Shown here: one piece after another, positions 1 to 10,100 of the stretch
Layout of the letters: every line of letters begins with the position of its first letter
How positions within the stretch are numbered: the first letter of the stretch is position 1
Origin: Datnioides undecimradiatus
Taxonomy: Eukaryota; Chordata; Actinopteri; Lobotiformes; Datnioididae
Reading direction: 5' to 3'
DNA: 64,000 bases
Assembly: GCA_008933995.1 (NCBI GenBank)
Contig: WARS01002804.1
Location: forward strand, 516,001 to 580,000
Notes under the pieces: generated by a model
Seen by the model: only the letters and a program-made list of their open reading frames with translations
Database searches by the model: none
What the model was told of the DNA's origin: nothing
Translations under genes and position numbers: made by a program

Positions 1-262
1 TTCTTCTTCACCTTCTTCTTCTCTGTCTTCTTTTTCTTCTCTCCATTTTAATGTTCTTCTTTTCATCTTCTTGTCTTCTTTTTCTTCTCCATCTTCTTCT
101 TCTTCACCTTCTTTCTCTCTGTCTTCTTTTTCTTCTCTCCATCTTCTTGTTGTCTTCTTGTCTTCTTCTTCATCTTCTTCTTCTCGTTCACCTTCTTCCT
201 CTTGTTCTTTTTCTTTTCTCAGGGTTCAGGGTTCTTCTTCTTCTTGTCTACCTTCTTCTTCT
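1..262. repeat. TTC/CTT-rich microsatellite
   Basis: Almost pure pyrimidine sequence made of imperfect TTC, TTCTTT and CTTCTT units, interrupted by ttctcc and ttcacc variants. It opens long Ser/Phe/Leu-rich frames on the plus strand, which are compositional artefacts. The repeat continues past the left edge of the window, and what follows it is ordinary sequence. Confidence 0.9.
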
Positions 263-932
263 CCATGTCCTCGGGTGAAGGTAAGTCACCTTTCAGCTCT
301 GAGGGACGTATCTGGCTCTTACAGCGGTGCCTCTGGAGCTCATTGTAAAACCAAAACCTCCGGTCTGAAAATCTGCATAATGCACAAAACAAAACCACAG
401 CTGTTCACCTCAGGACGCTTACTGCTGAATTTCCTTTGGTCCCAACTCGTAAAAACACCCGTTCAGCAGGTGGAAGCAGCTCTGATCCCAGCTAACATAA
501 GGTCACCCACTGCAGCCCGCATACTGCAGCAGGGTTTAAACTGACAGCACGCTGTAATAATAAAGACCCGGCTGAACGAGAGCTAACCTTTCCTTAAAAT
601 GTCACAGGGGAACTAATAAAGGTAGTTAGGGTGACACGGTGGACGCACACACACGAGTGTACGCACACAGACGCCAGACAGCAAATGTCAATTGTTCACC
701 TTGAGAGCAGTAAATACAAATACAAGCGTTTGTCAGACTGCCGGATGGGCAGCGAGGCGCTAACTTAGAGCGCAGAGGCTCCGGTCTCCGGCACTTCACC
801 GTCGCTCGCAGGACCATGTTTGCTTTTATAACGCTTTTATCACTGAGCGGAGCGATCATCTGAGAAGGAAAGTAAAGTTTCACACAAGTCGTAACGCAGT
901 TTAAACACACGGTGAGTCATTTTCTGCCACTA
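263..932. other. mpv17 intronic stretch without recognised feature
   Basis: No conserved exon, RNA gene or recognised repeat was found here on either strand. It lies downstream (in transcription sense) of mpv17 coding exon 1, so it is probably intron 3' to that exon. I looked for the next conserved mpv17 segment on the minus strand (the residues following TAG, G-D-x-I-S-Q-Q in relatives) and did not find it. Confidence 0.5.
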
Positions 933-1384
933 CAGCGTGGGATGCTGGGAGTTGTTGTCTTCCTGTCAGCTGGGATTCCTTCAGTGTTGATGGTTCAGGA
1001 GGTTTTTACTGGGAGCTGAATTCTCCACAGAGGTCTCCTCCTCTCCAAAACAAACAGAGCCGCTGATTCAAACCCAGAGAAACACTGAATAAAGCAGTTC
1101 CACCTTAAAAACCACTGTTTCTCCCACGCTGTCGGCCGCACACGGGACGTCCTGGAGGGGCGGCGAGCCGAGCTGCTGCTAACGTTTGCTCAGCTTGTTT
1201 CTCTGATAACTTCAGATCCAGACGTCCGACGACTGAAATCCTTCATCTGCTTCAGATACAGAGTTAAAAACAAGCAGCGGCTGAAAAGAGGAGCACAGAA
1301 ATGTGTCTTACAGCTGATCCAGAGTCAGTTTATCAAGCTGCTGCTGACACACAGAAATGTGTCTTACAGCTGATCCAGAGTCAG
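933..1384 (+). repeat. Dispersed element family X, copy A (near full length)
   Basis: About 450 bp that recurs in reverse orientation at 19706-20128 and, internally deleted, at 6726-6931. One end begins cagcgtgggatgctgggag. The other end carries two tandem copies of a roughly 53-bp unit containing acagctgatccagagtcag. Between them lies a GC-rich core (cggccgcacacgggacgtcc). No coding capacity is seen, so this is probably a non-autonomous mobile element or a lineage-specific repeat. The class is unknown: no clear terminal inverted repeats or target-site duplications were recognised. Orientation is arbitrary. Confidence 0.75.
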
Positions 1385-1615
1385 AGTCATAAGTCAAAAA
1401 GTACAGTCTGTAGTCAAATTTTAGTGTTTAGCCCCTGAATTCTGATCGTTACAGTAAAACTGCATTTAAACAGTTTAAATTATTAAATAACTTGAATATA
1501 ACGATGCACAGAGTAATAACCAGTGAGTTATGAAGTACACTGACCCTTTACTGAAGTAATATTATAAAAATACTCCATTACAATTAGTCCTGAAGTCAAA
1601 ATCTTAGTGTCATTC
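1385..1615 (+). repeat. Teleost dispersed repeat, tactccattac type, degenerate copy
   Basis: Contains cctttactgaagtaat, aaatactccattacaa and gtcctgaagtcaaaatctta in that order. I remember this order from a very common teleost repeat that starts near ggtggaagaagtactcag. It directly abuts element X copy A. Related copies lie at about 28512-28880 and 41666-41945. The family assignment is from memory, not from a search. Confidence 0.5.
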
Positions 1616-2360
1616 CTCCATTACGTGTCACAGGTGTCACAGTCTTCAGATAAAAAGTAGCCTGCACCAGCTCCGAAGTGCTGTAATGAACCGGTGAGCG
1701 ACGTCTCCATCTGGTGGTGAATCGGCTGCACTGCACCGGCAGGAAGTCTCATTTTACACAGACGTGGTAACAGTTTGTTAGCATTTGCATTAGCATGAGC
1801 CTTGACTTTGTTTTCATGCACCATGCAAATGCAAACTCTTTATGAATGCATTGAGGTGCCTCTGCAGAGCACTTTCAGTTACCTTGTCTCTGAACGGTGC
1901 AACCTAAATAAATCTGTATTTAACTCAACTCACACAGGAGTGAGCATGAAAGCATCCTGACTGTTGTTATTTATTCATCTGTCTATATATTGTTTATCTT
2001 GTGAGTTACATAAACAGACCACAACTTGCAGATTTTTGTAAAACCCAGTGTTGAAGAATGAACCTTGAACCTGAAAACGTTGCGCAACATGTCACCGAGT
2101 TTCAGAGGGAGGCAATTTTTTAGGAATGAGGTTCACTGTGAACGGGGGCGAAGGTCATGAAACATGACCAGCGGTTGAACATTTCACACCCTGTGCTTCT
2201 GTCATTGTTTATATATTGTGTATCTAAACCCAAAGTAGACATTAAGCAGGTCTGTGCAAAGCTTAGTTGCTCAGTTAAGATGAATTGGTTTGCAGTGTGA
2301 TACGTGCTTGCCTCCTCAGCCCTGCAGATGTTGGATACAGGCATTTGTGGTTCTTCTTAC
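1616..2360. other. mpv17 intron following coding exon 1
   Basis: Runs downstream from the mpv17 exon-1 donor (minus-strand gtaaga at 2355-2360). Moderately AT-rich, with no further exon, RNA gene or recognisable repeat seen. Confidence 0.5.
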
Positions 2361-2433
2361 CAGCAGTCACTATCTGCACCGTCCAGGGGTATTTGGTCAT
2401 CAAAGCTTGGTAGGATCTCCACAGGCCCGCCAT
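2361..2433 (-). CDS. mpv17: Mpv17, first coding exon only (partial at left edge)
   Basis: MPV17 is a four-helix protein of the inner mitochondrial membrane needed to maintain mitochondrial DNA; loss depletes mtDNA in mammals and affects pigment cells in zebrafish. This exon encodes 24 residues plus one base, starting MAGLWRSYQALMTKYPWTVQ and ending IVTA-G. That is an excellent match to the conserved vertebrate N-terminus (MAGLWRSYQ.LM..HPWKVQ...AG). The exon ends in phase 1 at gctG|gtaaga. The start is the only ATG in the exon. The exon also holds 8 bases of 5'UTR (2434-2441) after a ttcatcccag acceptor, so a noncoding first exon must lie further right. The remaining exons are not in the window, which fits a gene extending left. 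Confidence 0.9.
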
Positions 2434-2441
2434 TCTGCTGC

Positions 2442-2478
2442 CTGGGATGAAAACAAACAAACAAACAAACAAACAAAA
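2442..2478 (-). other. mpv17: mpv17 5'UTR splice acceptor with TTTG-repeat tract
   Basis: On the minus strand a (TTTG)n tetranucleotide repeat (plus-strand 2451-2478, aaac units) leads straight into ttttcatcccag and the coding exon. The microsatellite therefore replaces an ordinary polypyrimidine tract. The AG is at 2442-2443. Confidence 0.6.
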
Positions 2479-5400
2479 ATCACAAACTTACTACAAAGAA
2501 ACTGCACCAACGTGATTTCTGCATTAATCCACCCCGCCCACCGGCAAGCACTGTGGCTCAAATCAAGCGACCCCTGCTAATAAGTACCGTTATAGTGTCC
2601 ATTAGTCTAACTGGACTGCTGTTGGGGGTAGTTAGCTGGTATTATGTGAAAACAACAATTCTTACTGTACAGAAACCGTTTTATTGATTAATCACCAACG
2701 TTATTATAATTTAAAGTCGTAATTATAAAGAGTGTCATTTTATGTTAAATCTATCATCGCCGAATTGAAGACTGGGTTCAAATAGTTAAGAATAAAACAT
2801 AAATATGGTTGTTACCGATACACAGAGTAACAAACAATAAAGAAAACTTTCAACTTTCAACTTTTTTGAATGCGGTCTGGTGTAACGTGCGGTCTCATCC
2901 CGGCTAAGCTAACGTCACTTTGCAGCAACTTTAGCGTCGCGTCTTAAGTTGACGTTAACGGCGTCAAACCGAGTCGTTTCTTTAAACCGTTCAGGAAAAC
3001 AACTGGACAACAACCGAGCTGCCGAGGACTTACACAGATATCACGGCATTCAACCTTAATCTCTGTTTACACTCGCTGTGTTAGTCAGTGTCCAGTGAAT
3101 GTTCACCTGCTGAGCCCGGCTCCACTGCGCGAGCTGCCAGTGGTGCCTTCACGGCTCCACATCAGCTCCGAATTTTGCGTTCTCACATCCTGAAAACGTT
3201 TCACGCGTCGTCCACGCTCGTGTGAATTGTAACAAATAAAAGCAGTTTCAGGATTTGCGTTGCTGCTAATTATAAACCCCAACAACCAATTTGAACCATA
3301 TGTAAATAAATTCCGTTTACAATGAATGGTAAAAACAAATTTAAGACGTTGCATCAACATGTTACTGATCAGGAAGTTACTGTAATGTTTAAAGTACAAT
3401 TAAGTAAAGCACAGACAAATGTTAACAAATTTGCAGCAAACTTTTTATTTTTCTCAGAGCTTTAAGACGAAGTAACACTGGCTTTATTGGCACTTTATAA
3501 GGCTGCTCGTCAATATTTCAATATATATACTTAAATTTTAACATTTTTCAGTTGTCTTGTTTTACCTTTTATCAGCGTCTAAATGGACAGTGGTGAAAAT
3601 TCCTACAGCCTTAGAAGGCAGCATAAGAATTGCAGTGTCCGTCACTTCCGCTGAAAACAAGAAGTTTACTGCCCCCCTGCGGGCGGCCCCGGTACAAATT
3701 CAACATTACCCAAAATAAAAACCACTTTTTATTTATTTAGTTATTTTCATATTTTTTTAATTCTGTACAAATGAAGTGGAACTTACAAAAAACAAAACGA
3801 AAGGGAAACAAACATCTTTCGCACAAAGGCCTTGTTGACAAACACACGTGTAACGAGCGACATTAATCACGGCTGCCTTTCATTCAGGTTCACGTGGACT
3901 CAAAGGCACCACCTTAACATCCCTGAGCCATTATTAGTGTTGTCAGTTACACCGGTTTCCCCCTTCGGCGCAGTTTGTGTCTAACAAAGTCAGATTTGAG
4001 CAAAACAGCTTAATGTAAATCACTCGAACATGAGGTAACCAGCTTCCACCAAACAAAGGGCGAACTGTTGTAACAGTACAGATAAACAGCGACCGTCAGT
4101 CACTTTGTTTTCAAGTTATTTTGTAAATTACACGTGTAACTTGCAGAAAGTCAGCTGGGCGTCACACAGAGTTAATGCAGGTGTGTTTCTGTAATGCAGT
4201 TATTATAGGTAGTTAAACCTGTGCTCGACCTGTCAAACTGTCCAGAGAATGAGGTCAGGGCTGCAGGTGAATAGTCAAAGAATAACAAGCAAACATTTCT
4301 TTTTAGAGCCTGATGACTCTGTTTCCAAGTCACAGATTACTCATTTGACGGCTGACGTAGTGAAACTTCAGGCTGGAATGAAAAAGAAACTTCCCCATGT
4401 TGATTGTGCAGCAATTTTACGACGACGAGACTCTGCAGAAGTACTCAGACGGCTGCTTTCATGTACAAGAACTCAATTAAAGGAACATGTCAAGTTATAA
4501 TCACTGACACAACGTTCGGGGTTTAGTCTTTGCACCTGAAGTAAACCTAAAGGGTGTGAAGGAGAAGTCACGAGATATGCAAACGACGGGGGCGGTGCAG
4601 TGAAGGTCAAGCTGAAGGAGATACGCTGCGTTCAAATGCCTCTCTTTAGATGCCTTGAGTTTGTCTGTGTGTTATTTATCACCTGTATGTCACGGCGAGG
4701 AGTCGTGGAGGCAGCACCGCAGCATCTTTCCTTTGCGTTTAGAGAATGAAGCCGTCCCTTCTGGGTCATTTCACATTTAAGACGTTGAAGACTATTCACC
4801 CGCAGCCCCGAATGTTAGCATCGCCGCTTTGTTTCACTGGTGCGGCCCGGACGGCGAACGTGTCTGCAGAGCTTCAGTGTTACAACATGAAACAAACGGC
4901 GTACTGTTCCTGTAACGTGGATAAACGGCAGTGACGTGATGTAAAAAACATCAAATGTGAAGACGTCGAACCTCCCGCCAGCGACACAATAAATAAATAA
5001 AAACATTAAAAAAGCAGCAGCAGCGGTGGCGGCGGCGGCGGCGGACGTCGTTACCACCACATGTAAGCGCCATGAACACAGGTCCACTTCCTGTTATTGA
5101 ATACACCCAAACATCTGTTCACTCAAGTGCTGAAGGTCAGTTTTTAAATCAGAATAAAGCCTGGCGCCTTTTTAGTCTGTAAGACTGCTGTCACATGTTC
5201 AGCGTTTGGCCAATCGCGAAGCTCGGAGGGGAACGCTGGTCGCGACGTGTGATCCGAGGCTTCTCAGCGTCACACCTGCGTAAAGCCTGGACGTGCAGCG
5301 CGATACAAAGCGTCCGCTAGCTAAACGTTGACTCAGCTAGCAGCTAAAGCTAATTAACAACAAGTTCAATGTGTTTTCTAAAGGTTTTTTTAACTTTTCC

Positions 5401-6199
5401 GAGCTCGGTCACACAGCTGACAGATAAAAACATCTGACAGTTTCCCTTAATCTTCAAGTATGAATCCTTTCAGTCAAAGTTGCCTGAGATAATGTGATCT
5501 TTACAGTACAGACAGCTGCGGCTTCACCGGCGGAGCAAAGCCGTGAACACTAGCAATTCATCCAAAAAGCTGAAAATTTAAAAAAAATTAAAATCACAGT
5601 TCGCTGCTCTACGCACGACGTCTCACCTGCGGCTCTCCCTAAACGTCCCACACCTAAAAGACGTGACTTCCTGTTCGTCTTTGTGCAAAACAAATGATCT
5701 GATCCTGACTGATCCGACAGCCAGCGGGGGGAGCGCCTCACTCTGCAGCTGAATGTTTGTTTCTTCGTCCAGACATGATTTAGTTACAATATCTGGTGCG
5801 ATGAAGGCAAAAGAGACTCAGCTGTGCAAACACTTTAAGGCTCCTCCAGTAAAACTGACAGGAAGTGAGTCTTTTTAAACGTCTTCAACGTCGAAGCGGA
5901 ACGAAAACACATCACCGGCAGCGTTATTTACACCGTAAATCAGGCTGCTGTTGTTGTTGTTGTGTCGGTAAGTAGCTCAAGCTGGCAGTGGCTGAACAGA
6001 TCATCCTGCTTCCTGCGGGACGGGCGGCACTGTGGGGAACGCGCACAAAGCTCACTGGTCGGAACAGGAAGTGGCCTGTGGAGCATCGCCTGCAGGATGT
6101 TGGCGGCGGAGGACGCCCGGAGGCTCGTTTTACTGTTTTCTCTGCTGTTTAAGAGCTTTTGTAGCAAAGCCTCATCACCCCCCCCGCTTGGCTCTCCGC
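2479..6199. other. mpv17 upstream region and uckl1 3'UTR / intergenic
   Basis: No conserved coding exon was found. The mpv17 noncoding first exon and promoter are expected near 2.9-3.2 kb, where CpG density is raised, but I cannot place the start. From 6199 leftwards lies the uckl1 3'UTR. The first AATAAA signals on the minus strand that I found are two overlapping ones at 3728-3737, giving a UTR of up to 2.5 kb. A (cgg)n tract sits at about 5025-5045. Open frames in this interval show no family resemblance. Confidence 0.45.
3728..3737 (-). terminator. uckl1: Candidate uckl1 polyadenylation signals
   Basis: Two overlapping AATAAA hexamers on the minus strand (plus-strand tttattta). They are the first consensus signals I found downstream of the uckl1 stop codon. 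They would imply a 2.4-kb 3'UTR; a variant signal closer to the stop could be used instead. Confidence 0.3.
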
Positions 6200-7154
6200 T
6201 CAGAAGTCCATCCCCTCGTCGCTCTCGCACCAGTCCGACGGCGCGTCGGTGCCGAAGTAACGATCTCCGAAGTTACCTTCAGAAAACAAACAGTTAAAAT
6301 GAGAAAAAAAGACTAAAAAGACGTCAACGTGAGATTTCAGTGGTCCTCACCGATGCCGGGAATGATGTGGAACTGGTCGTTGACCTCCTTGTCCACGGCG
6401 GTGGTGATGATGCGGACTTTGGGGAAGGCGTACGCCACCGAGTGGACGCCCATCTCGGCCATCAGCAGGGACAAGAGGAAGATCTTGTCCTCCGCGACGT
6501 CGTGGTCCTTCAGAGGAAAAACCAGACAGAACGCACGCTGATTGAAAACGTTCAGACCATTTCCACTGTCCTCTGATTATCGACCTGAATCACGCACCAG
6601 CAGCACTCTGACGGCCATGAGAGCAGCGGCTCCGGTGGACACGGTGCTGTCCATCAGGATGACGTAGTCTTCGCTGATGTCTTTGGGCAGACGAAGGTAG
6701 TGGAGCTGAGGAAAAGAGACGCAGCCTTCATAAACTGACTCTGGATCAGCTGTAAGACACATTTCTGGGTGTCAGCAGCTTGATAAACTGACTCTGGATC
6801 AGCTGTAAGACACATTTCTGTGTGTCAGCAGCTTCATAAACTGCTCAACTCCCAGTAAAAACCTCCTGAACCATCAACACTGAAGGAATCCCAGCTGACA
6901 GGAAGACAACAACTCCCAGCATCCCACGCTGCTGCAGGACGTCACATGACCCCAGCTTTCGTTGATGTCGATGCAGGAAATCACATTAACTACAACGTGT
7001 GTCCGGGCTGTAACGACTCTCATACCTCGGGTTCTCCGGTGTCATGGTTGGTCTGGATCAGGATCTTTCCCAGTCTGATGTCTTTGCACACAGCCATCAG
7101 AGCCTGCTCCATCGTCTCACCTGCTCTCAGGATGGAGACGCCTGTGATCTGCAC

Positions 7155-7190
<36 letters not shown>

Positions 7191-10100
7191 TGCATGTTAA
7201 CTGGTTAACTTAGAAAGAGCCAACCTGCGTGAAAACTCCAAAAATCCTGATGGCAGCTCAAAGCAGAGGACCTCAGACATTAACAAGTGCAAAATTTGGT
7301 TTTCAGAGACGCACAAAGCACAGACTTACCCTTTTACCGCTCAGCCTCTTCCCGTCATAGACGCCGCCCTGAGGCGTCTCCACAGACACCGACTGCAGAA
7401 AGGCACGAGGAGGAAACAGCCGCTTTAATAACTAATTACAGAGCTCAACTGGATGTTTGCCATTAATCATTTATTTGGTTATTTCTCGTCTGTAAACAAA
7501 CGAAACAGAAGCAGCGGGTGAGTCGGTGATCTCCAACACCTAAAACTCACCTTGAGAGGCAGGAAGGAGAGCGCGTGCTCTATCAGGAGCCTCATTAATC
7601 TCTTGGAGTAGAAGATAAACTCGTCTCTGTTCGTCTCCTTGTTCCTGCACGAACACACGGAGGTCGAGAGCAAAGAGGGAGAAGAGTTTGACTCATAGGA
7701 AGGACGAAGGCGAGGACACGACGGCGTTGTCTTCAGTGTCAGGAGCCAGTATGGGTCAGAAAACAACTGTGACGGCGGGACGATGTAACGAGAATGAACT
7801 CTGGATTTCAGAATTACAGTAAAAGTCTGTCTGCTCAGGTTATAAAGTCATACATCAGCTTCAGTTTTGCTCAGAGTCTGATCATTTTAATGGTTCTGAG
7901 CTACAACGATGAGTCTGTCCTCGTTTCTGAATCTAATCCAGGCATAAAACGCTGCAAGCGGCGGCATCTGTGCTGAGGTTCAGCCATCCTGAGGAGCCCG
8001 GATGCAAGAAAATGACTTTTTATTTTATTTTTTACTTATTTACCATCTTATTTTTATTATTTTCAGACAATATTCAGGTTGTTTTCCTGTAATTTTAACC
8101 CATTTATGTCTGGTTTGTTGTCTGAACTCTGACATTTCCTGATGAAGTCCGTCTCCGCCGGTGAACCGTGCGTGCAGAGGTTTGGGTTCTGACCTGATGA
8201 TGGTGTGCATGCCGCGGACCTGCGGCGTGCTCTCCATCACGCTGAGGGTTTTGGGTAACGGCTGCCCCTGGTGAGCCGAGGCCAGAGCCGATCTGCGAGG
8301 AACCAAACACACAAACAGGCCGAGTGACACGCGGCACGGATCAGGACTGAAACTCTCACAACAGAACATTATTATTAGTTCAACATTATCCTGGTGCTGT
8401 GGGGTTAAAATCAGCTCAGTTTGCTCTTGTCCATTAAAAAGGGTTTCAATTCAACGTTTGTTAAAGACCAGTATGCTTATAATTGAATTACTGAAGCAGA
8501 TAACTGTCATTACCGCCTGTCAGGCTTCTTTACGTCTTTATTTATTTATTAATCTGCAAAATCCAAGACTCAGCTGAAAAGGCATTTGGCTGGAGACGCA
8601 AACATCGCTGAAGCCACTGATAAACACCGGATAGTGTTTGCTTGAAAGCCGATGTTCACATGCATTTTCATCATCACTGCAAAAGAGCTGCGTGATACTC
8701 ATCCGATCAGCTGACCGACCTGCAGCGCACAGCGCCGCGCCGTCCTCCCTCCTGCTCTGAATCTTTTTATCAAACTTTATTTATTTTGTCATATCTTTGT
8801 TTTTTAATCATCTTTAATAAACAAGTCTACTGTGTTTCTAATGTCTTGATTTATAAACTTGGACTTTGACAGGTAAAAGCTTGCGAACACACAAGAGGAG
8901 GAAGGGGAACAGGACGACTGACTGTGAACTGACTAAGTTGCACTGGATACGACACAGGAAACGGTTTCGTAAACTGGAGAACACAGCGGCTGATTGCCCA
9001 AGAAATTTGTTTAAACCTCCCACTAAATCCGGCACGTCTCTTCCGATACACACACCGGCTGCGTGCTGCATGAAGCAGGCGCTCAAAACATGTTGTTTAG
9101 CTGCAGAGCGGCTGGTTTCACAGAGATGAGGCTGCGCAGAGCTCCTCCTGCTTTGACTGGGCTCCGGCTTGTCCAACAACATCACTGTAAAACTACAAAT
9201 TCTTATTTCACGGCGGCTGCCACGACGACGAGACGTTGAGGATTAAAATGAAGTTGCTCTTTTACTGCGGAGCTCTGCAGCATGCAGCACAGGATGTTCG
9301 TGCGACCGGCCACAGCAGCAACCTGTGGTCAGAGAAGCAGCGATGATCCCAAAGCAGAATGAATGCAAACTTGTTTGATTTCACTGAGACAGGCGTCCTC
9401 ACAAGTTTAGAAAAACATACCTAACACTTGCAAACCACAGTTTTGGTGCTTGACCTGCAAAGTTTCTATACTGGTTCATTAAATTCAGTTTATGGCTGTG
9501 CGTAAAGAATCTATCTAGTGATGTGATTCTTCATTGGGTGCTGTTGCCGGGCAAACGTCTGCAGGCCAACGCAGCGTTGATGCAAAGCAAGGGAGGCACA
9601 TGTGGCGAATACGCTCACAGACACATGCTCGGGATGTTATCGAGGGATGAGGCGATGCGTTCGCTGCATGCTCTGCACCGACTCTCACGGAAACACGGCA
9701 TGCGTCGGCTTCAACGCAACTGAAGTCTGACGCAAAAAGGCCAAGACAGTGAAGGATGGATGCACACGATGAGCCTCACATGTCCCAGCGGAGCTTCCTC
9801 TGAAGGCGGGCGACAGACGTTCATTTGTTCAGATTAGGCGATAGAGAGAAAGAGACAGAAGGGGGTGGGTATACAAAAAGGAGACAAAACAGAAGAAGAG
9901 AAGAAGAGAAAGCAGAGCGTTAGGGCAGCGGCGCACCTAAGCTACATCGCTGCTGTGCAACACCCAACAAACAGCGCCGCACACGTCAGTCGTCCTCTGC
10001 TGCTCCGGCGGCCGCAGCAGCCTCGGCTCCTGCAGGCTCCACGGCCCGACCCGAGGGCCGGTCTTCAGGTCGCACACACACACACACACACACACCGCTC

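Noticed and set aside
51-544. Ser/Phe/Leu-rich open frames in the TTC repeat
   Set aside because: Frames exist only because the microsatellite lacks stop codons; no start context, domain or splice structure supports a gene.
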